Origin: Elephas maximus indicus
Lineage: Eukaryota; Chordata; Mammalia; Proboscidea; Elephantidae
DNA length: 64,000 nt
Direction of reading: 5' to 3'
NCBI RefSeq assembly: GCF_024166365.1
Contig: NC_064831.1
Location: 28,138,768 to 28,202,767, forward strand
Shown here: positions 34,866-46,102 of the stretch, one piece after another
How positions within the stretch are numbered: the stretch's first letter is position 1
How the letters are laid out: each line of letters begins with the position of its first letter
Program-made: the position numbers and the translations under genes
The notes under the pieces: generated by a model
Seen by the model: only the letters and a program-made list of their open reading frames with translations
Databases searched by the model: none
Told to the model about the DNA's origin: nothing

Positions 34866-37443
34866 GCTATCTTGACAGTAAGGTTAAACTCAAAAACAAA
34901 TGCGAACCATCCTCTTAGTTATCCCGATGTTGGCCTACTGATTTATCAAACATAAAATGATTTGCCTTTTTTCACTAAACAAGACACTAAGTGGTGAGTA
35001 TCAAAGTGAACGAAGTTTTCAGGACAGTAAGGAAAGAGACTGGCAAACAATGGGAGATAGATATTTTGGTAAATGAGTAACGTGACTTGATATAGTTATG
35101 CGTGTTTTCTCTTTTCTCCAATAATTTTCAATTAAGGCAAATAGGCAGTCGTTGTGGACTTTCTTCCTCCTAAGAGCAGACTTTCTCAAGAGGAACCTTG
35201 TTTCAAACGTCCTGTTCTTGTTCACTAGGCCACCATCCCAGGGGACATCTCTGATGTTGCTCAACAGTAGCAGGAATGTCCTGCGTGTCAAGCAGGTGTT
35301 AAGAAGCCTGTAGAAGCACTTTAGAAAGCAATGAATCCTCGGAAAACAAGGGCTACACGCATTCATTTTTGGTAATGAAAAGTAAAATTACCAAGGTAAA
35401 AAATATATAGAAAGAGCATAAGGATTTACAATTGTTACTATTTAAAAGGATTTATAGTTCACAAAATAATAACAGGTTGTCAACTGCAATATAAAAATCG
35501 ATTTTATGGTTTGTAAACTTGTAAAAAAGAGAACTACCACAAAGAAGTAAAAGGTAAAATTTCTAGTTCATTTTCAAATTAATTACAGTGTTTTCCTGAG
35601 GGAAATTATTTTTTGAGTTTTTACAAACTCAAACATAAGTTTAAGAGACAACTTTGTAAGTAGGTAGTACTTGCATGGATGGAGAACTCAGCCACTAGAC
35701 CCTGAATCAAATAATTCCTTACGTTCCTGAAGAGTATAAACCAGAACTCCTTCAGTATTAATGACCTACTTTTCTCAGGCATGTTCAAAAAACTGTTCTT
35801 AGAATTGGAAAAATTGGGATGGGGTGCCCCACCCCCACCCGGGAAATCTACTCTGTGGCCAAATTGTTTGTTAGTCCATTCAAAGTGGAGACAAAAACTC
35901 CAGTTTCACAGGAGGTGCTATGTGGCAACTGCAATTAAAACACTTCTCTACTTTTGTAAAACCTGACCAAGTTTCAAAGATGAAAAGCTATGCCAATTAG
36001 TTATTTATGCAGATGAAATATTTCGCTACCTTTAAAAAAGCACTTGTACTGTTTTTCCGTACAAATGTATAATACAGGGCTGTATGTGTTCCATAAAAGA
36101 GCAATTCCTAATTACCGGACAGACATACTGTTTTTCCTTTGAGAAATGATTTGCTTGGTTTCTAAGTAAATCTGACCTGTTTCCTTTTGTACACTCCTGG
36201 AGCCAGTGTTTGTAAATGCGGTGAGGTTCATTTTGAAACAGGCCCGAATCATTGCACAGTGCTCTAACTGTATTTTTATTTTACTTGGAAAAGTTGCCAG
36301 GCCCTTCCTAGATTGAGTCTGTTGTGGCTCTATAAAATCTATAAGGAGTTTCATATACTAGTGTGTAAAATGCATATTACTTCCATCCTCCGCCACAGAG
36401 GAGATTTATTTTCTCAAGTGAGTTAAAAAAAAAAATCAAGATGTGAAGCAATTAAAAATTGGTTACTTGGACTCAGATTCTTTTGGTTGAGGGAAAAAAA
36501 AAAATCTAAACGTGGAGACTAACACTAAAAACTCATTAAGTGATTACCCAGATTTCTATTATGAAGAGTGAACACTAATGATACTTCTTAACAACTGCAG
36601 GGAACTCTGAGAAAGCTTCCAATTAAAATGTTAACTATCTTTAAAAGTGGTTTCAAAGGAAATAATTATTTCCCTTGGATTTGTGGCTAATTTAATAATC
36701 TTAAATTCTAATACTGACTTTTCAAAGTACCCATAAAAGCTACCTTCCAACGTTTAATGGCTCTTCCTGAAAGTCAATCTCTAAGGAACCAGCAACTACC
36801 TAAACACTTTTGGAGTAACAGTCTAGATGGGGATTAAAACCAACGCAGAAAGAATTCACAGTACCTGGGAAAACCAGGGAGGGCTTAATGGCAATTTTGA
36901 CAGTGTTCATAGTAAGTGAAGAGAATTCACTCCAGGCAGCTTGCAGAGGGAGAAAACTGCAAGCTTCCGTATTCTAAAAGCACAGCAATTTGTATATGCT
37001 GTTATGGCTTAAATATAAACGCTGGACATCTTCCTCTCAACTGTAATTCTTGGAAAAAGCTGCAAGCACACTTGACAGAATTCCTGTGACTGCTAATCAC
37101 CTGCCCTCTGTCATGTGAACCACGTTGTGGGTGGACATCCTGTTGACTTCTGCAGCAATAACTGGGCAGCTCTCTGGAGTCACTGGGAGCGGTACTACAT
37201 TGCCACACTCTTTCACCCACATCTCCAGGTGCCCTGCAAGGCACGTTGCCATTTACTGATTTTCGAATTTCCCTTGGCACCAGACCTTTGTTACTTAATC
37301 TAGAACTTTAAGAACGGTGTGGAAGGGATGGAGAGGTGGTCAGGGCGAAGATCCCTGGTTGAGGGGAAGGGGTTGGGTGAGAAGTATGGGACGGAAGGGG
37401 GCATCCCACCCAGCCCACCTCCCCAGTGAGTCACATGCGGTAC

Positions 37444-37977
37444 CTTGTCCGCCTGGGGGCTGATCCGGGTGCCGTATCTGCAGTAGGTCACGAAGTGCTC
37501 GCAGTTGTTCCACAGTAGACTGTAGGAAGTTATGCCCAGCAGCTTCTCCGCTCTCAGCGCCACCTCCTCGTTGACCAGCGCCTCCTTCTGGAGGGACTCG
37601 TCCAGGTGATTGACCAGGATGTCGGCTCCGTAGGCGAAGTCCTCCACCGTGTCCACGCGGATGCTGGCCACCTTAACAATGACACCCAGGATGAGACGCT
37701 TGTTGGATACCACCTTCTGCGTGAGCCCCTGGTCGTCGGTCAGGGCCAACAGGATGTCGGGCATCATGTGGGCGACGCGGTTGTCACCCAAGTAGATACC
37801 GTAGTGGGTCAGGTGGGTCCGGGGCACCTCCAGCACGTCGCCGCGGAGAAAAGAGTTAACCTCGTAAAAACTGCTCTTCGCCTTGTCCTCCTCCGGACCA
37901 CCCAAACTGAAGAGGTTGGAGATGAGGAGCAGCTTCTCCAGCAGAAGGGACGCCACCTCCAGCATTGGGTTCTTCAT
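37444..37977 (-). CDS. LRAT: LRAT exon 2: start codon and catalytic domain (178 codons)
   Basis: LRAT transfers a fatty acyl chain from phosphatidylcholine to retinol, making retinyl esters for vitamin A storage and the visual cycle. It is an ER-membrane thiol enzyme of the NlpC/P60-like H-rev107 family. ATG is at 37977 ([15 protein letters not shown]). The next residues are a hydrophobic N-terminal segment, a variable stretch (about 22-42), then [20 protein letters not shown] with the catalytic histidines H58 and H70, and later [15 protein letters not shown] with the nucleophile C159. These match human H60, H72 and C161 with an offset of two, because the variable stretch is two residues shorter. 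With exon 3 the protein is 228 residues (human 230). The open frame upstream of the ATG is intron and exon 1, not protein. The start has A at -3, and no frame damage is seen. Confidence 0.97.
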
Positions 37978-38081
37978 CCTGCAAGGAAGAGGAAGTCTTA
38001 GGGGGCCGCTGCCGCGCTGACCCCGGCCAGGCCGGGCACGGTGAGCTCGCCGCCGGACAGGGGCGCTGCGCTGCTGCTCAC
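37978..38081 (-). other. LRAT: LRAT intron 1 (103 bp) and exon 2 acceptor
   Basis: The acceptor on the minus strand is cttcctcttccttgcag (AG at 37980-37979), and one exonic G (37978) precedes the ATG. The best donor upstream is CAG|GTGAGC with GT at 38081-38080, giving an intron of 103 bp (38081-37979). As I recall, the human gene also has a first intron of about 0.1 kb. This supports the pairing but is from memory. Confidence 0.72.
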
Positions 38082-38322
38082 CTGCAGCCAGCTGCCCAGC
38101 GCCTCGGGGGACGGCGAGAGCCGAAGAGGGAGGGAGAGAAAGAAGGGAGAAGTTTGGTGACTGGCTTGGCCGCGCCGCGCTGGGGACCAAGGAGGAGGAG
38201 AAGAAACTGGCGGCGGCCGACAGCGTGGACAGGGGACCCGCGCTGCGAGAAGCCGGGGGAGGAGCGCACCTGGGAGCAGAACCTGAGCGCAGAACCTAAG
38301 CGCAGGGGCCACAAGCAGTGCT
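38082..38322 (-). other. LRAT: LRAT exon 1 (5' UTR, non-coding)
   Basis: GC-rich leader between the predicted start site (about 38322, some 30 bases below the TATA-like box) and the donor at 38081. No ATG occurs on the minus strand in this interval, so scanning ribosomes would reach the LRAT start without an upstream AUG. The 5' end is inferred only from the TATA position. Confidence 0.6.
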
Positions 38323-38345
38323 CTGGGGCGCCGCTTTCGCTGCGT

Positions 38346-38420
38346 CCTTTTATCGCCGTCGAGGGGGCGGAGCCGAATGCCGTCACAGTCACGGCGAGCG
38401 CGCTGATTGGGCGGGGGCAA
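38346..38420 (-). promoter_or_regulatory. LRAT core promoter: TATA-like, GC and CCAAT boxes
   Basis: On the minus strand: GATAAAAGG at 38354-38346, a CCGCCCCC GC box at 38370-38363, and a CCGCCC GC box joined to a CCAAT box (reverse of attgg, 38406-38410) at about 38416-38406. A TGACGG-type CRE half-site lies nearby (about 38380). Order and spacing fit a TATA-containing GC-box promoter. The region is in a CpG island. Confidence 0.68.
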
Positions 38421-39260
38421 GCGCCGCGCGGCGCGGGGTGCCCGACTGTGGACTTTTTGGAAAGCGACCGGCCGCCTCCGGCTCCCGGGTTCCTTTTGGC
38501 TACTCCCCGCCGCTGGCTCCAGTTTGCACTCCGCATACAAGCACTAAAGACCGTCTAGGGGAGTCGAGGCTAAAGGTGTGGCCGTGCGAAAGGTCGTGCA
38601 CCTGCCTGGACAGGGAGCGCTCCTGGCACTTCTGCATCCTTTTCGAGGAAAATTCCCTAAGGCGAGGTTTCTGACTTGGACCTCCTACCTCCAAAGGGAT
38701 GAAAACCTGGAAACCTCGGCTTGCTAAAGTGTTTGCGTTGACTCTGAAAAGTGCGCGCTTCGGGAGCCTGCAGATTCCCCCCCTTGGCTTCTTAGAGGGG
38801 GAGCGCCGCACGCCCCGCATGCCCCTCCGCTCTAAATGCCAAGAATCCCGCTTTCCTTCTGCGGTCGCGAGGGAGGGTTCGCGCCCGGGGGCCAGGGGCA
38901 GGAGCGCTTGTGATGGAACCCTAGGTGCCTCCGCGCTCTGAGGCACTCCTGGCCGTTGGGCGCGCGGCCACCAACGGTCAGCATGAAAAGCGGCGAAGCC
39001 CCCAACGGCCCCCTGGAAAGCAAGATTAATGTCGCTTGTCTGGCTTCAGGGTCTCATTAAACCAGCCCTGGTTTACCCAGCGAAACTTTGCCCCTTTCTT
39101 TTAAATTGCAGCCGCCCGGAGGTGGCCAAGGCAGGCAGGACCGTTGGGTAAGGCTGGAGGCCAGGGCCGCGCGCTCCAGGACTACCGCGCTGTGTCCCTT
39201 CTAAGCAGCTGCAGCGCGACCCAGGTGCATCCGTGAGTGGTCCCGGGAGCAGCCGGGTAG

Positions 39261-41565
39261 GGAAGCTGCTGACGCGTAGGTCCCGCCAAGCTCCACACTC
39301 TGTCTCCCGACTCCAGAGCAGCGTTCCTTGCTAATGAATTATGTAAATGCATAAATTCCGCGGACAAAGGCCACAATGGAAAGCCCCTGGGTCCGCTCCA
39401 CAAAGCCTTCTAGTCAGGGGCTAATAGGTTTCATCAAAAAGCAGATTCTCCTCTCACCGTGGGAGGGAGCTCGCTGGGGATGATGGATGAACGCACATTC
39501 ATTTTACCTGGAAGATGAAGGGGACCATGGAGACCAGGCGGGGCAGGCCCCGGCTCCCCATTATCCTCGGAGGCTGGCCTTTGCTCACACCCCCGGGTCT
39601 GCCATCAGCGCTCTGTCCCCGTCGCCCCGCTTGCCAGTGACTTTTGTTCATTTCACAGACGACGCCGAATCACATTATAGTCTCAGCAAAAAGAAAGAAA
39701 ACTCCGTTTCCCACAAAAGTGTTGAAAAAGAAAAGTGGGGAAGGGGAGACGTGGAAATTTTTCAAAAATTGATTTCCACAGTCTACCGTCAATTTTGAGC
39801 TAGGGAGCTCTTTAGCTTGCAACAGTTTACCGGCTCAGCACGCTCCTTTACTATCGGGCTGAGTCTGGAAAGAAAAGTTTAAAAGTCTCATCCAGATCTC
39901 GGCGTGTATGCGTTAACTGCAGACCCGCAGGCTGCGGATGCGCTGGTTTTGTCCAGTTGGGGAAAGCGCAGATTCCAGAGTCTCAAATGTCACGAGCCAA
40001 ATGGCAGGGGAGTTCAAAGAGGACTTGGTAATTAGCGGTTTCCGTCTCTGGTGGCCACTACCGCGGCTTGTATCTCCGACTGTCTCCACCTGGGGAACTT
40101 GGGAGGGAAATAAAAGAGAGAGCAGGGCCGTACAGCTCCGGAGAGGACTCTTTTAAAACGAAAGTATTGAAGAAATCAGCCTCAAACCCTCAATAGCCGC
40201 ATCCCCACACCGTTTAGGGAGAGGCAGGCAATGCCAAGTTGATATGCTTTTGATTTTATTTTTCTTTCTCTTCCGGTGGGGTTAATTTTTGTGTTTATTT
40301 TCTTCGGAGAAAGTCACTTAAAAAAGAAAAGAGATGAGACTGGTAGAGAGGGGCAGGAACCGGCCTATAGGCTGCTCAATATGCAGGCATTCGCTGCCTT
40401 TGGAAATGAGTGGGGGTAGGAGGACACACAGCTTCTCGAAGGTTATTTGTTACTTTTGCCTTGATAACTCGCGATTTTTAAGCCAGAATTTTGTGCCATT
40501 AAATAAATGTCTTTTTTTCTCAGTGGGACTGCCCGAAAGCAACCTTCTCCGTCCTGCCCCGCCTGCCAGGGGTTTGGCTTCGGGCAACCCGAAGGGGGCA
40601 GGGAAGTCTTCAAGTTGTTTTCTGAGGTCTCCCAAAGAGCCTTAAAACGGAAAGGGATTAGCGACGATTAGGCTGCTTTTCAGCTGAGAAAATGAGCTGT
40701 CGTTGGCTGAACTCGCTCCCTTCCCCTCCGCTTTACATAAACACTAACTGTAACGTCACTTTGCAGAAGGCACTCCCCCCCACCACCCCACCACCCCCTG
40801 CCACGTTCTCGAAGTCGCGTGCGATTCTTCTTCGGATGAGCAATCCATTTTTGACTGCTCGCTAGAGGCCAACTTCGCAAAATACACGCGAATAGGCTCA
40901 CATTCCCCCCTAATATTTTCCTTCCCCCATCAATTTTAGCTAAACAAAGAGGAAAGGATCGCAGTTATTAGGACAAAAGGTGCAACGGAAATCTAACATT
41001 AAAAAGCTCTCCTAAACCAGAAATGGTCATTTGGAGAAAAAAGAATCCCCCCCGGATTGCCTGACAAACGTCTAGTTTGCCACATCATCTGAAAGGCGGC
41101 TACATTCAACGTTAGGTTTGCTGTACAGGCCTGGCGGGGTGATTCTGGGGCTTTCCTGGGCAATACACAGGCTATGCTGAGCCGTCCACTGGCAGTTTGG
41201 CCACTGCTTCCTCACCTGCAGAAGGACGAACCACAGCGACAGTGTCCCCACATGCTCAGGACAAGACCCTGTTGTGTCTCAGTGCAAAGGAAGCTGAAAT
41301 AAAATTAGGGCCACACTGCAGAGAAATCGGCAGAGCCCACTTACCGCTCCGTCTAACCTAAAACCCTCAGCTGCTTGGCAGGTCCCAGGAAATGACATAT
41401 AGGGACAAGGGCCTACAGCTCCAAAAGGCTATGCAGATTTCCCACCTTCAGGCAGGCCTCTTGCCTCAGGAACCACTCTGTTCCTCAGAGATGTCTTTGG
41501 AATGGAGGATAAGATCACAATATTAATAGCTGACGTTTGTTTCATCTTCCTATGTCCCGGGAGGG
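39261..41565. other. LRAT upstream region, single copy
   Basis: About 2.3 kb with no transposon recognised. It contains a cluster of homeobox/POU/SOX-like motifs at 39330-39382 (see findings) and a C-rich tract near 40776-40800. No gene is recognised. Confidence 0.45.
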
Positions 41566-41689
41566 AGACCACTTGGCCTAGTGGTTAAGAGCTTGGCAGC
41601 TGCTCCTTGGAAACCCTATGGGGCAGTTCTACTCTGTCCTGTAGGTTGCTATGATTCAGAATTGACTGGAGGGCACCTAACAACAACAA
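41566..41689 (+). mobile_element. AfroSINE-type SINE with internal deletion
   Basis: The head (acttggcctagtggttaaga) runs directly into gctgctccttggaaacc, so the B-box part is deleted. The tail ends gggcacctaacaacaacaa, the RTE-like form. Confidence 0.85.
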
Positions 41690-41845
41690 TGTGCTAGGCA
41701 CTGAACTAAGCATTTTCTCATTTAAATCTCAAAACAACCCTGTGAAGTATCATCTCCATTCCACACAGGAAGTGAATGAGGCTTATAACTTTGCCTAGGT
41801 CACTTGGCTAATGTGTGTGTAGATTGAGACTGAACCCCAGCATTC
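41690..41845 (-). repeat. MIR SINE
   Basis: Reversed MIR: gtgctaggcactgaactaag, then aaaacaaccctgtgaagtat and a gcctaggtcacttggcta end. It abuts the SINE tail. About 200 unassigned bases follow. Confidence 0.75.
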
Positions 41846-42050
41846 TTCGCCTCCTTGTCTTTAGCATCACTGAAGAAGGCCTTACCTTCCATCGGTCCAT
41901 CCCCCCTCCATTTATCCAGTGAGTGCCTGCTGTATGCCAGGTGCTGTGCCCGGCCTGAGGGGTTCCAAAAAAATCTCATATTAAATTTAGACCCCCACAT
42001 CCTTTCACTCTGATCCTGACATCATTTCCCCGATTCTCTTGTGACCTAAT

Positions 42051-42226
42051 GGAAACCCTGGTGGCTTAGGTGTTAAGTGCTATGGCTGCTAACCAAAGGG
42101 TCAGCAGTTCGAATCCACCAGGTGCTCCTTGGAAACTCTATGGAGCAGTTCTACCCTGTCCCATAGGGTTGCTATGAGTCGGAATTGACTCGACGGCACT
42201 GGGTTTGGTTTGGTTTTGGTTTGGTA
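42051..42226 (+). mobile_element. AfroSINE-type SINE, plus (well preserved)
   Basis: Intact head, with B-box agttcgaatccacc, body and a (GGTTT)n-like tail. It is flanked by GTGACCTAAT (42041-42050) and GTGACCTAGT (42227-42236), a 10-bp duplication with one mismatch, suggesting a fairly recent insertion. Confidence 0.92.
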
Positions 42227-42280
42227 GTGACCTAGTGACAAAAAAAAATTCTTTTTGTTGTTTTTTAACCAAAACTTATG

Positions 42281-42535
42281 CTTTTTTTTTATTGTACTTT
42301 AGTGAAGGAAACTAGTTTCTCATTGAACAATTAATAACATTGTTTTGTGACATTGGTTGCCAGCCTCACATGAGAACGCTCTCCCCTTCTCCACCTTGGG
42401 TTCCCCGTTGCCAGCTTTCCTGTCCCCTCCTGCCTTCTCGTCCTTGCCCCTGGGCTGGTGTGCCCCTTTAGTCTCATGTTGTTTTATGGGACTGTCTAAT
42501 CTTTGGCTGAAGTAGGGCTCAGTTTTTAACATCAG
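42281..42535 (-). mobile_element. L1 3'-UTR fragment
   Basis: A T-run, then ttgtactttagtgaaggaaa and the same 3' UTR blocks as elements E and F (gtgacattggttgccagcct, ctgtctaatctttggctgaa). It is severely 5'-truncated at about 250 bp. Confidence 0.82.
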
Positions 42536-42634
42536 TTATTTTACTGGGATAGAAAGGGCTGTTTCACATTCCCATTAGTAGTATTCCCTCACCTGGAAGG
42601 CCCCAGCCCTTGAGCCCCTCCTTAGACACAAAAC

Positions 42635-42735
42635 TCTGAGGCCAGGGAAGTTGATGGTCTTGCCAAGGGCACAGAGCTCACTAGAAGAACAGTCAGAGGC
42701 AGAACCTAGGCCCAAATGTCCCAGACTTCTTATTT
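42635..42735 (-). repeat. MIR-like fragment
   Basis: cttgccaagggcacagagct and gaggcagaacctaggcccaa resemble the reversed 5' half of MIR. It is short and diverged. Confidence 0.5.
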
Positions 42736-43389
42736 CTTAGGCCTTCTTGCCCCTGTGCCCTAACCCTGGTAAATTTGGTTTTCTAAACATTTGTTTTAAT
42801 TCTTGCCCTCCTTTAGGATTGTTGTGGCTCTAGGTTTTTTAGATTACTAACTCACTGGGCCCATAAATAACGATAACCTTAACATTTGTTTTTCTTCCTA
42901 GCTATCCATCTACCCTGGGTTTGTTTACATATGCTCAGGTCCGGTCCATGGGCACAGACAGGAGCCTTTACTAGCTAACTCTAAGTGGGTGGAGAGAATA
43001 AAGGCTTTTGTGAACCTCTCTCTGGAGGCAGCCGAAAAAGAGCAGACCCCTATTCATGGAGCCTCTGGACTCAGTGCTGCAAGAAGTGTTAGGTTAGGCC
43101 AATAGGAACCAATTACCTGCTGGGAGGAAATTTTCTCTGGCTTCCTTCCTGGTAGGCTAACACCTTATTATGAGGGCCTCAAGCCTGGCTATTGTCTTTA
43201 GAAACTTTAAAGGTTAAAGCCCCCACCAGACAGGATTTAGTTTTTGTTTGTTTATGTTTGCCAACCATAAAATAAGAACATTGAGCAAAAAAAAAAAAGA
43301 CTTTGCATTTAGTATTATGAAGAACCATGACCCCACTGAATACTGCTTAATATAAATTAATAACATGTTGAGGCAGCTGTGTAGAGAAA

Positions 43390-43560
43390 GGAGCCAGAAA
43401 TCCTGAGCATAAGGCCTGGTGGTGCCATTTATATATAGTTAGATGACTTCAGACAAATCATTTGACACCTCTGAGTCTCAACTTTTTCTTTGTAAATGGG
43501 AATTATATTTCAGAGAGCTAATGTGAGGATCAACTGAAATCAAAGGTGTTGTAGGGTGTG
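43390..43560 (+). repeat. MIR-like SINE
   Basis: ttagatgacttcagacaaat catttgacacctctgagtct then tttgtaaatgggaattatat follow the order of the MIR core and 3' part. Confidence 0.6.
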
Positions 43561-44483
43561 TCCTCGATAATATCATCAATATAATTCTTTAGAGAAATGA
43601 AACAAAGGCAAAGTGGCTTCTCCCACTCAGCTCTGAGAGCATAGCCACCCCAGAATGCAGTGTGAACCAAGGACATATTCTGACTCACAGACCCCTTCTG
43701 ACTACTAAGCACAGACCCACAGGGTGAGCAGAAAGAAGACTCAAGTGTTTACTGAGGTGAGTGGAAGGAAAGAAAGCCCAGGACACCAACAGCCTGTAGG
43801 CAGCCACATGAGGAAATCATTTTCACAGAGCTCTGCTTTTTTGGTTTTTCTGCTCTTCTGGGCCTCAGCGCCCAGTGAAGTTGTTTGTAATTCTTAAAAA
43901 CAAACAAACCAAAAACCTGTCACTTGTTTGAAAATGTTTCTTATGAGTAAAAAAAAAAAATCCCAAATGACCATTTTAGAAATGATAAAACGATATAAAA
44001 CACCATGGAATGATGAAAAAAAGCCCACAACACATAAAACATACTATTACTTCTTAATCACCGGGAGCAGATAGAGCAACTACTTTATAAGTTGACCTTG
44101 CTTCCTTTTGGTTCTAATTTATCACCACGAGGCAATAGTAAATATGGCTATCGGGCGACCAAGGATTGGTTAAAAAAAAAAAAAAAAAGCAAACATGACA
44201 GCAGACTTCGGGTACATATTCCAAAGACAACTACTGTATCCCTAGAGGAAGTATACAGGAAAATGGGATGTTGCTACCTCACAAACAGAACAGTATTGCC
44301 AATCACCAGCAATGCTAAGTGCCAGGAACAGTGGTAAATGCCATGTTACTAATTATATTTCAAAAATCCTTTCTAAATACCCAGATATCCTAAGGGTATA
44401 ATGACAGAGGACTGAGTGCAGATTTAATGTCAGGCTTAGCTTTATATACTCATATTTGACGGTGTATGAAGTCACTGAGACAC
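43561..44483. other. Unassigned sequence
   Basis: Single-copy-looking sequence with A-runs at 43950 and 44172. No gene or repeat family is recognised. The 81-codon frame at 44092-44337 crosses an A-run and lacks motifs. Confidence 0.45.
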
Positions 44484-44645
44484 AAAAACCAAACCTGTTG
44501 CCATCGAATCAATTCCAACTTATAGCGACTCTACAGGACAGAGTTGAATTGCCCCATAGGGTTTCCAAGGAGCAGCTGGTGGATTTGAACTTCCAACCTT
44601 TTGGTTAGAAACCAGACAACTAAGCACTGTGCCACTGGAGCTCCT
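44484..44645 (-). mobile_element. AfroSINE-type SINE, minus
   Basis: The reversed tail (aaacctgttgccatcgaatc), body (ggacagagttgaattgcccc) and head (aagcactgtgccactggagc) are all present. Unassigned sequence follows to 45150. Confidence 0.88.
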
Positions 44646-45150
44646 GTTGAGGTCTAAGAATCCTCATTTGTAGAGTGTCCTGAGCTGGATTAGAATGAGA
44701 TATTCTCTACACCCCTCCAAGTGTCAGTGGTCCCTGGGCCTATGAAAGTCAAATTACTCAGGCCCTTCAGAGCCTTCAGAGAGTCTTAACTATTATTTCT
44801 GCTGAATTTGCACAGGGGGGAATAATTACAAGAAAAAGAAGATAAATAACTGTGTCTAGTACTTATAGAATCTAAGTAGAATTCATAATACCAGGAACTG
44901 TTTTTAAAATATGGAAAGCCTTGTCTAATCTAAAAGAAAATTAACAAAGGAAGGAAGAAATCACTCTAGTGAAGCAATAATTGCATAAAAAGGAGGCAAG
45001 AGACTGAGCAGGAGTATGGCAGAAGCTGGTGTTAAAAATTAATGGCTCCTTTGATAAAATATCTTTAATAGTACAGAAACTTTAAATGGTGTAAACACGC
45101 TGTTTCACTAATATTTTGTAGCAATCTATATTATTAATTTTTTCACTTTT

Positions 45151-45470
45151 TTGTATTTTGTTGTTGTTGTTGAGCATATACACAGCAAAACATACTCACC
45201 AATTCAACAGTTTCTACATGTAAAATTCAGTAACATTGAGTACATTCTTCAAGTTGTACCACCATTCTTACCCTCCTTTTCTGAGTTCTTCCTCCTCATT
45301 AACAAAAATTCACTGCCCCTAAGGTTCCTACTTAATCTTTCAATGGATATGTTTTCTGAAAAGAGTAACATCTCTTTAATTTCTGAAGTTAATTTGAAAG
45401 GAAATAAGTGTATCTTTCTGGTTGTTTAATAGTTACCTTTACTTTAATCCCATCCCATCCTAAAACAAAA
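45151..45470 (-). repeat. Unnamed dispersed repeat, copy 1
   Basis: Starts with a (TTG)n run, then gagcatatacacagcaaaac and caattcaacagtttctacat. The reverse complement of about 110 bp matches 49120-49200 on the plus strand. I do not know the family, and the right edge is uncertain. Confidence 0.5.
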
Positions 45471-46102
45471 TTCAGTGTAGCTCAACTAAAGCCCATTCAC
45501 ACCTAAACAGCCCAAGTAAATATAAAATAAGAAATTTTGATTCTAAACTGTTGCAGACTTCTTAACTGGGACCACTGCAGATGGACAGGTCTTTCCTTAA
45601 GAGCTGGATTGCCGGCGTCATCCTCTATAGCTACCAAACTTTGTGCCTGAATTATTAGTTCACTTATTTTTATCCAGGTTGCCTTCTACAATGACTTGTC
45701 TTTAGGTCAGATTACATAAGGTCACATTCATTGTATTTATGCCCAGACTTTACATATAAGAATGTAAATAGAACTGAAACTGGATCACAACAGGGTTACT
45801 CAGGAAAATACATTCAGTACCTTTTTCCTGAAGAATGAATTCAATACCTGTGAAATTGTCCTCACCCACATAGGAGTTTAAATCAGCAATCACCCAAATT
45901 TTAATATTCGATTAGTTTAATTTTGAAAAAGAGTAAACCAGGATATTTCTCCTTTGGTCATGATTGCTTCACATTGTAACGTGTATAAATCACACTTTAT
46001 CTTTTTCCGTGTGTCATCTTTTATCTCTTTTGTTTAATTCTGGGGGTAGGAGACTGGGGAGGGCTCTAATTTCTTTCCTTTGGTATCCTTTGAGGACACC
46101 GT
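45471..46102. other. Unassigned sequence
   Basis: AT-rich. It may include more of the unnamed repeat on its left. I see no gene. Confidence 0.4.

Larger units (their letters stand above)
37430..39260. promoter_or_regulatory. CpG island over LRAT exon 2, exon 1 and promoter
   Basis: Dense CG dinucleotides and high GC over about 1.8 kb, in strong contrast to the AT-rich flanks. Several long open frames on both strands here follow from low stop-codon frequency and are not genes. Edges were judged by eye. Confidence 0.75.

Noticed and set aside
37606..38001. Antisense gene within LRAT exon 2
   Set aside because: It is the complement of the conserved LRAT exon in a CpG island. Low stop frequency explains it.
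37978..38190. 71-residue N-terminal extension of LRAT
   Set aside because: The open frame upstream of the ATG crosses a good acceptor (37979) and a donor (38081), and the known family starts at MKNPMLE.
38078..38946. Several 120-200 codon genes in the LRAT promoter region
   Set aside because: They overlap on both strands, have Arg/Pro/Ala-rich composition and lie in a CpG island. No domain or splice support.
42051..42226. tRNA gene
   Set aside because: A- and B-box motifs are present, but the sequence lacks a full cloverleaf and is one of many SINE copies with a LINE-like tail.
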